A stretch of 64,000 bases of DNA from an uncultured Brachyspira sp. (GTDB taxonomy: Bacteria > Spirochaetota > Brachyspiria > Brachyspirales > Brachyspiraceae). The stretch is from contig NZ_CALXYQ010000013.1 in the NCBI RefSeq assembly GCF_944393015.1, positions 1 to 64,000 on the forward strand. Reading direction: 5' to 3'. Shown here in pieces: positions 27,199-35,622 of the stretch. The stretch's first letter is position 1, and every line of letters starts with the position of its first letter. Both the position numbers and the translations under genes were made by a program. A model generated the notes under the pieces. It had not been told where the DNA came from and made no database searches. It saw only the letters and a program-made list of their open reading frames with translations.

Positions 27199-27721
27199 AT
27201 TTACCCATATAATAAATATAAGCAGACATTATAGATATCTCAGCATTATTATAGTCATCATCTGATGATGCCTCTGCTGCTTCAGGATCAAGATCACCAT
27301 AACTAAAATAGCTTGATAAAGGAGCATAATCATCTTCAGTATTATAATCATCTATGCTAGTTCTTATTATAGAATCATTCAAATCAGCAACCATTAATTT
27401 AGCAGAATCATTTGGATTACCTGGAATATTATTATTGTTATATATTGTACTTACTGCACCGAATATGAGTAAAGCAGCAGCTATTGAACTTATAGATGCT
27501 ATGACTCTCTTTTTATTGAAAATGCTTGCAGGTTTCTTATTTACTTTGATATTTGACATACCTAAAAGTATAGATGACATAGAATTGATTTCATCTCTGA
27601 ATTTCTGACAAGATTTACAAGAAGCTAAATGTTTTTCCATTTCAAAGATTTCATTAGCATCTAAATCATTGTCCTTATGTCTGCTGATAAGCATTTCATA
27701 ATATTCATGATTATTTTTCAT
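27197..27721 (-). CDS. Zinc-finger anti-sigma factor
   Basis: The 174-residue protein has the ZAS zinc-binding motif H31-x3-C35-x2-C38 (HLASCKSC) of zf-HC2 anti-sigma factors. One membrane helix (about 70-92, RVIASISSIAAALLIFGAV) and an Asp/Glu/Tyr-rich extracytoplasmic tail follow. It would hold the ECF sigma factor at the inner membrane. Its start overlaps the sigma gene stop by 4 bases, the standard coupled arrangement. Its stop codon lies in the last bases of repeat copy B. Confidence 0.88.
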   Translation of the reverse strand: MKNNHEYYEMLISRHKDNDLDANEIFEMEKHLASCKSCQKFRDEINSMSSILLGMSNIKVNKKPASIFNKKRVIASISSIAAALLIFGAVSTIYNNNNIPGNPNDSAKLMVADLNDSIIRTSIDDYNTEDDYAPLSSYFSYGDLDPEAAEASSDDDYNNAEISIMSAYIYYMGK

Positions 27722-28263
27722 AAGCTCACCCCCATTTTTTTTATAATAGATAGAAGTTTTTTTCTAGCTCTGAATATCCTAGTTCTGACAGTATTAACCG
27801 GCAGATCCAATTTTTCTGATATTTCATTGTAAGAGTAATTTTCATATTCAGCCATCATAAGCGGAATTCTGAAATCATCTTCCAATTTTTCCAAAGCCTC
27901 GGCTAATATAATTCTATGTATGCTGTCATCATTTCCGGATCCCTGTACTTCAGAATTTCTATATTCTTTTAAGCGGTATTTTTTTTCTCGCTCTTTTTTT
28001 CTTATATGATCAACAGCCCTGTTAAAAGAAACCCTATAAAGCCAAGTGTATATTTTACTTCTTCCCTCAAAACTTTCACGTTTTATGTAAAAACTTACAA
28101 AAACGTCTTGCACAATCTCTTCAGCTTCATCTTTATTAGAAATGATAGAATAAACCAAATTGAATAATGGTTTTTTATACATTTCTATAAGCTCTTTGTA
28201 AGCTTCCTCATTACCCGTTTTGAATGCATCTATATTATCTTCATAAGCCATAGCACTGCTCAT
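27718..28263 (-). CDS. ECF-family RNA polymerase sigma factor
   Basis: The 181-residue protein has the two ECF domains: sigma-2 (about 15-85, FNLVYSIISNKDEAEEIVQDVFVSFY; YTWLYRVSFNRAVDHIR) and sigma-4 with the HTH YNEISEKLDLPVNTVRTRIFRARKKL (about 140-170). It directs polymerase to stress promoters. The preceding Spy-like gene is 21 bases away and the anti-sigma gene overlaps, giving a three-gene operon. The operon is read from a promoter (28796-28824) with ECF-type boxes that recurs at two other sites, so autoregulation is likely. Confidence 0.93.
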   Translation of the reverse strand: MSSAMAYEDNIDAFKTGNEEAYKELIEMYKKPLFNLVYSIISNKDEAEEIVQDVFVSFYIKRESFEGRSKIYTWLYRVSFNRAVDHIRKKEREKKYRLKEYRNSEVQGSGNDDSIHRIILAEALEKLEDDFRIPLMMAEYENYSYNEISEKLDLPVNTVRTRIFRARKKLLSIIKKMGVSL

Positions 28264-28284
28264 ATTTATCCTTATAAAAATTAC

Positions 28285-28743
28285 CTATCTCATCATGCAG
28301 CTGTTTAGCTGAGCTTTTTGCTCCGGAGTAAGAACAGCTATAATATCCAAATCTCTCACTATCCTTAAATAATCTCTTAAAGCCTCTTGCTCTTTTTTCT
28401 GTTTTATCAGCTCTTTAATAGCATTTCTATCAGTATTGTCTTTCATTAACTCCAATCTTATACTGTTTTCTATTCTTTCTATTTCTAATCTGATAGGTTC
28501 TTCTTCTGTAATAAATTTGATGGCTATATCATACATTCTTTCAGCCTGTTCATCAGTTAGAGTTATACCAATTTTTCTAAAAAACTGTAAAGGATCATGT
28601 CCTAATCTTTTATCAAATTCGCCTCCTCTTCTATTTCTTCCATGTCCAGGCCCATGAGGACCGGGACCTTTAGGACCCGGTTGTGCAAAAATTGACAAAG
28701 ATAATAATAATATCAAAGATACAGTATAAAATATTTTATTCAT
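28285..28743 (-). CDS. Spy/CpxP-like periplasmic stress protein
   Basis: The 152-residue protein has a signal peptide (MNKIFYTVSLILLLSLSIFAQ) and a Gly/Pro/His/Arg-rich linker (about 21-42). An all-helical domain with LTxxQ-type motifs follows (ITLTDEQAERM and VLTPEQKAQL), as in Spy, CpxP and CnrX-like sensors. Such proteins act as periplasmic chaperones or as stress sensors. It is the first gene of the sigma/anti-sigma operon, so it may help sense envelope damage or metal. GGAGAG lies before ATG. Confidence 0.75.
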   Translation of the reverse strand: MNKIFYTVSLILLLSLSIFAQPGPKGPGPHGPGHGRNRRGGEFDKRLGHDPLQFFRKIGITLTDEQAERMYDIAIKFITEEEPIRLEIERIENSIRLELMKDNTDRNAIKELIKQKKEQEALRDYLRIVRDLDIIAVLTPEQKAQLNSCMMR

Positions 28744-28795
28744 AAACTCTCCTTATCACTCCATAACTTTCAATATCATATTATCTTTTGCATTG

Positions 28796-28824
28796 TTAGA
28801 CGTAAACATTATTTAAAAAGTTCC
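28796..28824 (-). promoter_or_regulatory. ECF-type promoter of the Spy-like/sigma/anti-sigma operon
   Basis: Read on the minus strand: GGAAC (28824-28820), 17 bases, CGTCTAA (28802-28796). The same boxes occur at 29284-29257 and 30487-30514. It lies about 53 bases before the Spy-like start codon. Confidence 0.75.
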
Positions 28825-28826
28825 CA

Positions 28827-29225
28827 CTATTTTTTAAAAATAATATAATATTTTATCCTTTTTATCTCATTATCTGAAAATAATGATAATATATCCAAGT
28901 CGCATGACATTATAGTATAATCAAAATCGGCTTCTTTTGCTTTTTTCTCAAATATTAACTGTTTAACACTCTCTAAATCCACATTTTCTTTTTTAAATTC
29001 GTCATTTATTTTCATATCAATTTTATTTATTTCAAATAAAATCTTTCTAGCATCTTTTAAGTATTTTTTTGTGATTGAATTTATAGTGTATTTTTTTTCT
29101 AAGTCTATATCCACTCCGGCATCAGTTAATACTTTAATAGAAGCATCATTTATTATAAAATGTTCTTCGGCATATAAGCTATATATATTAAAAATTAATA
29201 CCGCAATAATCATTATTTTTTTCAT
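28827..29225 (-). CDS. Second Spy/CpxP-like periplasmic protein
   Basis: The 132-residue protein has a signal peptide (MKKIMIIAVLIFNIYSLYAE) and a helical domain whose spacing parallels the neighbouring 152-residue protein. INKIDMKINDEFKKENVDLESVKQLIFEKKAKEADF matches IERIENSIRLELMKDNTDRNAIKELIKQKKEQEAL, and CDLDILSLFSDNEIKRI matches RDLDIIAVLTPEQKAQL. It is a diverged paralogue without the Gly/Pro linker. It has its own copy of the ECF promoter, so it belongs to the same regulon. Confidence 0.65.
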   Translation of the reverse strand: MKKIMIIAVLIFNIYSLYAEEHFIINDASIKVLTDAGVDIDLEKKYTINSITKKYLKDARKILFEINKIDMKINDEFKKENVDLESVKQLIFEKKAKEADFDYTIMSCDLDILSLFSDNEIKRIKYYIIFKK

Positions 29226-29256
29226 ATAAAAACCTCTTGATTTGATTATTTCTCAT

Positions 29257-29284
29257 TTAGACGAATGAATTATTAAAAAGTTCC
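29257..29284 (-). promoter_or_regulatory. ECF-type promoter of the second Spy-like gene
   Basis: Read on the minus strand: GGAAC (29284-29280), 16 bases, CGTCTAA (29263-29257), about 32 bases before the start codon. After GGAAC the T-run (TTTTT) is shared with the copy at 28824-28796. Confidence 0.75.
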
Positions 29285-29374
29285 TAAAAATAGTTTTATA
29301 TTTTACGCTTTAAAAAATAAAGTATTTATATTATAATAAAATGAATATATTGTTTATGTAATTTGGATATAATA

Positions 29375-30439
29375 ATGTATAAAATAATTTTTTTAGATGA
29401 GAAATTAAAGACAATAAAACTTCTCTATGATAATAAAAGTAATGATGAAAATGCTATGTTTTCACTTATGAAATATATAAAATCTAAAATAAATGGAAAA
29501 ATAGAAAGATCAAATGAAGGCTTTTTATTGTTTAATGATGAAAAAAAATATTTATTTTATATATTGGATAATGATGCTATATGTATAAAAGTGCTTATGC
29601 ATGATGATAAAGTTGCTTTTGCCAATTTTAAATATATGGAAAAAGAGTTTAAAAATTATATAGATGAAATTAATATATTGATTGCAAAAGAGAAGATAGA
29701 AAATATAAATAAGTCAATAAAAAATAATATGTGGCTTGATTTTATGATCTCTAATTATGGTAATAACTTGAATATAGTAGGAGGCAATGATTTAAGCTGC
29801 AGTCATATTATAGAAATTATTTTTAAAAATGCTTCTTTTGTTCAATGTTCAAAGTATTTTAATGCATGTCCGAATGAATATGATATATTTCATTTATGCA
29901 GTAATGATGAAATAGAAGAAGTAATTAAAAAATATAAAAATGTCATTAATGGTAAATATTCTATCATGATAAAAATTAAAGCAGATGATATGAATAGTTA
30001 TTTTTATATAGCATGCGATGGAATAGACTTTATTTATAAAGAGGTAGTATATGATTATGATTTTACTTCTCTTTATACTGCCGACAAAGAAAATATAATA
30101 AAAAAATATGATCTTATAAAAGAAGGAGATTCTTGGTATCATGAGAAAGAAAACTCACATAAGACATTAATATTTACAGATAAATTTTTCAATAGAAATG
30201 ATACCATAGGAATATTATTTAGAATATATAAATTATGTTTTGCTAAAGTGAAATATTTTAGAACTTATATGTTTAAATTTGAACCTTATAAATATGATTA
30301 TAAAAAAGGCTTTATAGAAACAGAACTTTGGGATGCTGAATTTTTTAAGCATATTGATTCAGGATATATGCTTGATTTAAGATATTTGCAGTCTATAAAA
30401 GTTTATGATGATTTTATAAAGTTATGTAATGAATTGTAA
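29375..30439 (+). CDS. Hypothetical protein in the ECF stress locus
   Basis: I do not recognise this protein of about 354 residues. It is soluble, without signal peptide or membrane helix, rich in Lys, Asp, Asn, Ile and Tyr. It has scattered cysteines (for example SCSHII, VQCSKYFNACPNEYDIFHLC) that could bind metal but form no known motif. ATG 29375 is preferred to TTG 29363; no clear ribosome site precedes either. It lies divergent to the Spy-like gene and upstream of the RND pump. I find no ECF boxes in front of it, so its membership of the regulon is open. Confidence 0.55.
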   Translation: MYKIIFLDEKLKTIKLLYDNKSNDENAMFSLMKYIKSKINGKIERSNEGFLLFNDEKKYLFYILDNDAICIKVLMHDDKVAFANFKYMEKEFKNYIDEINILIAKEKIENINKSIKNNMWLDFMISNYGNNLNIVGGNDLSCSHIIEIIFKNASFVQCSKYFNACPNEYDIFHLCSNDEIEEVIKKYKNVINGKYSIMIKIKADDMNSYFYIACDGIDFIYKEVVYDYDFTSLYTADKENIIKKYDLIKEGDSWYHEKENSHKTLIFTDKFFNRNDTIGILFRIYKLCFAKVKYFRTYMFKFEPYKYDYKKGFIETELWDAEFFKHIDSGYMLDLRYLQSIKVYDDFIKLCNEL

Positions 30440-30486
30440 GAATTTGAAAAATAAAATGATTATATCATAAAAAAGTAGTTTATATT

Positions 30487-30514
30487 GAAACTTTTTTGAA
30501 AATTATTCGTCTAA
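30487..30514 (+). promoter_or_regulatory. ECF-type promoter of the RND pump gene
   Basis: GAAAC (30487-30491), 16 bases, CGTCTAA (30508-30514). The T-run after the first box and the second box match the two promoters of the sigma locus. It lies about 65 bases before the pump start. Confidence 0.7.
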
Positions 30515-30578
30515 AAATAAATAATAGAATAAGAGTTTAATATATATAGTATGCTATATAAAAGGCGGGGTGAAGTGA

Positions 30579-33500
30579 ATGAGAAATTTTATAGAATTAG
30601 TAGTAAAAAGACCAGTAGCTGTTTTTATGTGTATGATAGCAGTATTAATATTAGGGATTGTAAGTTTAAGTAAATTATCAGTTGATTTTTTGCCGGATAT
30701 GGAGTTTCCTTATATTACAGTAAGTACAGAATATGATAATGCGGGACCTGAAGAAGTAGAAAAATCGGTTACAAGAATAATTGAAAATGCTGTTGCAACA
30801 GTAAGCGGTATTAATACAATAAGCTCCACTTCAGAGGAAGGTAAGTCAAGCGTATTTATAGAATTTAACTGGGGTACTGACTTAGCAGTTGCTACAGCAG
30901 ATGTAAGAGAAGCTATAGACAGTATAAAGAATTCTTTACCAGATGATGCTGATAGTCCTATAGTGCTTAAATTTTCAACAGATACTACACCTATTATGGA
31001 AATAGCTTTTTTCGGTACAGACAATTTAGGAGCATTATATACATTGATAGATAATCAGGTATTAAATAAAATAGAACAGTCCTCAGGAGTAGCAAGAGCA
31101 GAAATAAGAGGCGGATTAAAAAGTGAAATGAAAGTTGATTTAGTGTTAAATAGACTTCATGCTTATGGTATAGATATTAACAGCATAGTTTCTCTTTTAT
31201 CCTCAGAAAATCAGAATCTATCCGGCGGTGATACTTATGAAGGAGTTTATAAGTATACTCTAAGAACTATGGGTGAGTTTACAACTCCGGAAGATATTGA
31301 AAATACTGTTGTAGTATTAAAAACAAATGATACACCTATAAAATTAAAAGATATAGGAAGAGTTTATCAGGGATATAGTGATGATTCTGAAATAGTAAAA
31401 ATTAATGGAATGCCTGCAATATCTGTATCAGTTAATAAAGAATCAGGCGGAAATGCTGTTAATGTATCAAAGGCGGTAAAAAAACAATTAGCTAATCTTA
31501 ATCTTCCTGAAGGCGTAGAATATGAGATATTATTTAATAGTGCTGATAATGTAAATCAGGCTATAAAGGGAGTATTAGATACAGCTTGGCAGGGCGGATT
31601 ATTTGCCGTTATTGTATTAATGCTTTATTTATGGAATGTAAAAACAGTTTCTATAATAGCAGTTTCAATTCCTATGTCTATTATCATTACATTTACATTG
31701 ATGTATTTTATGGGAATAACTTTGAATATTATATCATTATCAGGACTTGTTTTAGGTATTGGTATGATGGTTGATAACTCTATTGTAGTGCTTGAAAATA
31801 TATTCTATTACCGAAATAATGGGTATGGTAAATATTCTTCGGCTATCAATGGTACTTCAACTGTTGCTCTTGCGATATCTGCTTCAACTCTTACAACTAT
31901 AGCAGTATTTTTGCCTTTCCTTTTCGTTGAAGGACAAACAGGACAATTATTTAGAGATTTATGTATTACAGTTACAGTTTCAATGATAGGTTCTTTATTC
32001 GTTGCTCTTACTATAGTTCCTATGCTTGGGGCTAGACTTGTAACAAATAAGAAAACTAAATTTTTAATACCTATAGAAAATTTTGTTAATAATAAATTCC
32101 ATAGTAAAGTTAATAATCTATATTCTAATTTATTAAGCTATTCTATAAAAAATAAAAAGAAAGTATTTATCTCTTCATTATCAGTGGTGTTTGTAATAAT
32201 AATATTAGGCTTAATTTTTATAGGTAAGGAAGGATTTCCTACTTCAGATGAAGGACAATTCAAAATAGAAGTGAAAATGCCTGTAGGTACTAAATCAGAA
32301 CAGACACAGGCTTTCATTACTAGAATGGAAGGCGATATACAAGCGGCAATCGGAGAAGAAGATTTTTACAGAATGCAGTCTAGGGTAAAATCAGGTTCTG
32401 AAGAAAATTCGGCTGAGATAAGGGTTCAGCTTAGAGGTAAAAGCGAAGGAAGAAAAAAGTCAGTTGATGAATATATAGAGATAACAAGAAAATCATTATT
32501 ATCTTATCCTGCACAGATTAATATATCCGCAGTAACAACATCGTCTATAGGCAGCATCGGAAGAAACGGAGGAACAGGAGGAAATGAAATAGAAATAGAA
32601 CTTGTAGGAGATGATTTGGATAAGTCCACTGAAATAGCTAATAATATAATAAAAGCAATATCGGATATAGAAGGAATAAGAGAACCAAGACTTACAAGAG
32701 ATGATTCTAATCCTGAGTTAAAAATATATGTTAATAGGGAAATAGCAGCTAAAATGGGGGTTAATGTTAATACAATAGCGAATATTATTAAAACTAGTTT
32801 TGCAGGTACAACAGCTACAACTATGACTCCTGCTAATTCTGATGTTACTGATATAGATGTTAATGTTCGTTTAGGAGAGCCTGACAGATTAAAGATAGAT
32901 GATATATCAAGAATTATGATACCTACAACATCAGGAATAGTACCTATATCATCAATAGCAACTATAGAAAAAAGCTATGGCCCTACAGAAGTAGAAAGAA
33001 AAGACAGCACAAGAATAACAACTATCAAAGCATCAGCTTATAATAGAGCATTAAATGAAATAATGCAGGATGTTCAGAATAATATTTCAAAAGAAGTATT
33101 TCTTCCTTCAGGATTCACTATTAATTATGCCGGAGATTTTGAGAATATGAAAGAAGCATTTTTACAGCTCCTTCAGGCATTTATTTTAGCATTGATTTTA
33201 GTTTATGCTATAATGGCTAGTCAGTTTGAATCTTTTATTGCTCCTTTCGTTATAGCATTTGCAATACCATTTGGTTTTGCTGGTTCTTTAGTGGCATTAT
33301 TTATAGGAAGACAAACTTTGAGCGTATACAGCGGAATAGGTTTTATAGTGCTTATTGGTATTGTAGTAAATAATGGTATTGTACTTATAGACTATATGAA
33401 TCAGCTTATGTATGAAAAAAATATTAATGGAGATGATGCAGCATTGGAGTCAGGGCCAAGAAGATTAAGACCTGTACTTATGACAACGCTTACTACTATA

Positions 33501-33734
33501 TTAGGACTTTTACCTATGGCATTAGCAGGAGGAAGCGGAAATGAAATTTATCAGCCTTTATCCATTGCTATACTAGGAGGACTTTTAGTTTCAACTGCAT
33601 TTACTCTTATAATAGTACCTACTATTTATGCCGCTATAAGAAATAAAATACCTCTAAAAGATTATGATAAAAAAGATTTAGAAAGTAAAAATGATTTTGC
33701 TGATTATGATACTATAAATGTTACAGGTAAGTGA
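30579..33734 (+). CDS. RND-family efflux transporter permease
   Basis: The 1051-residue protein has the length and duplicated layout of AcrB/HAE1-type RND pumps. There is an N-terminal helix (RPVAVFMCMIAVLILGIVSL), two large periplasmic loops (about 35-330 and 550-860) and two six-helix blocks. TM4 carries GIGMMVDNSIVVLENI with the proton-relay Asp. RND pumps export drugs, lipids or metals with an adaptor and an outer-membrane channel. Neither partner gene is adjacent. The upstream ECF promoter suggests induction by envelope stress. The substrate is unknown. Confidence 0.92.
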   Translation: MRNFIELVVKRPVAVFMCMIAVLILGIVSLSKLSVDFLPDMEFPYITVSTEYDNAGPEEVEKSVTRIIENAVATVSGINTISSTSEEGKSSVFIEFNWGTDLAVATADVREAIDSIKNSLPDDADSPIVLKFSTDTTPIMEIAFFGTDNLGALYTLIDNQVLNKIEQSSGVARAEIRGGLKSEMKVDLVLNRLHAYGIDINSIVSLLSSENQNLSGGDTYEGVYKYTLRTMGEFTTPEDIENTVVVLKTNDTPIKLKDIGRVYQGYSDDSEIVKINGMPAISVSVNKESGGNAVNVSKAVKKQLANLNLPEGVEYEILFNSADNVNQAIKGVLDTAWQGGLFAVIVLMLYLWNVKTVSIIAVSIPMSIIITFTLMYFMGITLNIISLSGLVLGIGMMVDNSIVVLENIFYYRNNGYGKYSSAINGTSTVALAISASTLTTIAVFLPFLFVEGQTGQLFRDLCITVTVSMIGSLFVALTIVPMLGARLVTNKKTKFLIPIENFVNNKFHSKVNNLYSNLLSYSIKNKKKVFISSLSVVFVIIILGLIFIGKEGFPTSDEGQFKIEVKMPVGTKSEQTQAFITRMEGDIQAAIGEEDFYRMQSRVKSGSEENSAEIRVQLRGKSEGRKKSVDEYIEITRKSLLSYPAQINISAVTTSSIGSIGRNGGTGGNEIEIELVGDDLDKSTEIANNIIKAISDIEGIREPRLTRDDSNPELKIYVNREIAAKMGVNVNTIANIIKTSFAGTTATTMTPANSDVTDIDVNVRLGEPDRLKIDDISRIMIPTTSGIVPISSIATIEKSYGPTEVERKDSTRITTIKASAYNRALNEIMQDVQNNISKEVFLPSGFTINYAGDFENMKEAFLQLLQAFILALILVYAIMASQFESFIAPFVIAFAIPFGFAGSLVALFIGRQTLSVYSGIGFIVLIGIVVNNGIVLIDYMNQLMYEKNINGDDAALESGPRRLRPVLMTTLTTILGLLPMALAGGSGNEIYQPLSIAILGGLLVSTAFTLIIVPTIYAAIRNKIPLKDYDKKDLESKNDFADYDTINVTGK

Positions 33735-33812
33735 TTTTTTATAATATATGTTAAGGGTTTGATTTTTTATTAAAATACAAGCCCTTAATTATTTTTTACT
33801 GAAAATTTTTAG

Positions 33813-34128
33813 TATATACCTAAATAACTATACTTTGTAAAAAATAAAGTTATATTTTGTTTTTAATATCTGGGGCTTTGCCCCATACCCCAGTTCTTTT
33901 ATTGGTATAAAAGAACCAAAAGAACTGCATTTTTAGTCTAAATTTAGGTTATACCATACATTTAATACATATATTTTTAATATAAAGTTCTAACAATTGC
34001 ATTTTTCGCATAGCGTATCCGAAGGATAAAAACTTTGACGAAGTACGCAGAGCGGTGGGGCAAAGACACCACAAACAATAAAATTGAAAAAACTAAAATT
34101 GACAAAATATATTTGTTTAGGTATATAT
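33813..34128. repeat. Second type of palindromic intergenic element
   Basis: This 401-base gap between the convergent RND and antiporter genes is largely one element. Its ends are inverted repeats: TATATACCTAAA at 33813-33824 and TTTAGGTATATA at the right edge. Inside, CTTTGCCCCA (33877-33886) pairs with TGGGGCAAAG (34056-34065). GGGGCTTTGCCCC is itself a hairpin, CAGTTCTTTT (33891-33900) pairs with AAAAGAACTG (33918-33927), and TATCCGAAGGATA forms another hairpin. No ORF is present. Its boxes differ from the elements at 17190, 27003 and 52431. Confidence 0.6.
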
Positions 34129-34135
34129 TATTAAT

Positions 34136-35326
34136 TTATTCATGTTCTAATAATTTTTTATAAGTAGCATCTATGGCAAAAGCTCCTAGTGGGGCTGTTA
34201 TCAGTATGGCAAGAACTGCTATAACAAGTATAATCTCTCCTGAAGCAAAACCTAATGATAAAGGAATTGAACCTATTGCAGCCTGAACTGTTGCTTTAGG
34301 ACAATATGCAATCATGCTGAATATTCTCTCTTTTTTATTTAATTTAGTTTTTATTAATGATACAAGCACTCCAAACATTCTGAATATCAAAACAGCAAAT
34401 ATCAATATAATTCCTAATGCTCCGGCTTTCATAGCATAATTAATATTTACAGCAGCACCTACAAGTACGAAAAGCATAATTTCAGCAGCTACCCAAAGTT
34501 TAGAATATTTTAATGAAAGTCTTTTTGATAATTCTTCTTTTGATTTTTTAAGATATGCTCCTATACTCATAACGGCCAAAAGTCCTGATATTCCTATAAT
34601 GCCGCCGAATAGATTTGATATTGAATTTTCTATGCTTACAAGTATAAATGATATGCTTAGTATTATAACTACTTTAGCACTGTCTCTTATATGAAACTTA
34701 GTAAAGAATTTGGATAATATGAAACCAATAATTATTCCCAACAAAAGCCCGAATATAATTGAAGTAGGTATCTTTATAAAATCAAGATAAGATATATTGC
34801 CTCCTTTTACAAGAGAAGTAAAAGATGTAAATAATACTATTACAAATATATCATCAACGGAAGCACCTGCCATTAATAATTGAGGTATGCTTTTATTAGT
34901 ACCATATCTTTCATCTATAAGTTTAAGCATCTTAGGGACAAGCACAGCCGGAGATACGGCAGCAACAACAGAACCCATTAAAGCAGCATCTAATAAGCTA
35001 ATATCAAAAAGTTTAGGAGCTATTAAAATCATTCCTATTATTTCAAATGTTGCAGGCACAAAGCACATAAGTATTGCAGGGCGTCCTACCTTTTTTAAAT
35101 CTTCTATATCAAGATTAAGTCCGGCACGTGTTAATATTATTATTAATGCCAATTCTCTTAAATCTGCTGATATTGAAAGTATTGAATTATCAAGTAAATT
35201 AAAGCAGTATGGTCCTAGTATTATACCTGTGATTATAAGTCCTAACAGAGAAGGAAGTTTTAAAAGTGAGAATATTTTTCCAAGTATCATTCCGCATAAA
35301 AATATCAAAGCTAAACTGAGAAGCAT
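34136..35326 (-). CDS. CPA2-family cation/proton antiporter (Na+/H+ exchanger)
   Basis: The 396-residue protein is almost wholly membrane embedded, with about 11-12 segments. It carries family features such as LPSLLGLIITGIILGP near the N-terminus and LTRAGLNLDIEDLKK. The conserved AGASVDDIFVIVLF segment holds the paired Asp residues expected in electrogenic CPA2 antiporters (Asp-Asp type). No TrkA-N regulatory domain follows, so it is the short transporter-only form. Na+ or K+ specificity cannot be told. Monocistronic, minus strand. Confidence 0.85.
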   Translation of the reverse strand: MLLSLALIFLCGMILGKIFSLLKLPSLLGLIITGIILGPYCFNLLDNSILSISADLRELALIIILTRAGLNLDIEDLKKVGRPAILMCFVPATFEIIGMILIAPKLFDISLLDAALMGSVVAAVSPAVLVPKMLKLIDERYGTNKSIPQLLMAGASVDDIFVIVLFTSFTSLVKGGNISYLDFIKIPTSIIFGLLLGIIIGFILSKFFTKFHIRDSAKVVIILSISFILVSIENSISNLFGGIIGISGLLAVMSIGAYLKKSKEELSKRLSLKYSKLWVAAEIMLFVLVGAAVNINYAMKAGALGIILIFAVLIFRMFGVLVSLIKTKLNKKERIFSMIAYCPKATVQAAIGSIPLSLGFASGEIILVIAVLAILITAPLGAFAIDATYKKLLEHE

Positions 35327-35413
35327 AAATATATAATCCTTTTTTATTAGTATTTGATTTTTTATGAGTATATGAATTATTGGATTTTAGTTGAAAAAAA
35401 TATAAAAACTGAA

Positions 35414-35489
35414 TCTGCAAATCCATATATAAATTATTAAAGATTTTATTTGTTCTTTAATAATCATAAAAAATCATCAAATTTGCAGA
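35414..35489. other. Nested inverted repeats between neuB and the antiporter gene
   Basis: An outer stem, TCTGCAAAT (35414-35422) with ATTTGCAGA (35481-35489), encloses an inner stem, ATTATTAAAGA with TCTTTAATAAT (35433-35464). It lies downstream of neuB and upstream of the antiporter gene on the minus strand, so it could end the neuB transcript or shape the antiporter leader. The rest of the 296-base gap shows nothing else. Confidence 0.4.
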
Positions 35490-35622
35490 AGTCATCAGCT
35501 TTTATATATAAAAAAATAAATAAAGCGGTTTAATTATTTAAATATAAATTGATTAAATAATCTAAGGAGACCTCATTCCTTATTTGCTGTATACTTTATC
35601 ATAAAATATTTTTTATTTCAAG

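Noticed and set aside
27354-27608. Membrane-like ORF on the + strand
   Set aside because: It is the complement of the anti-sigma gene's membrane region and has no ribosome site; the anti-sigma motifs make the minus strand the real one.
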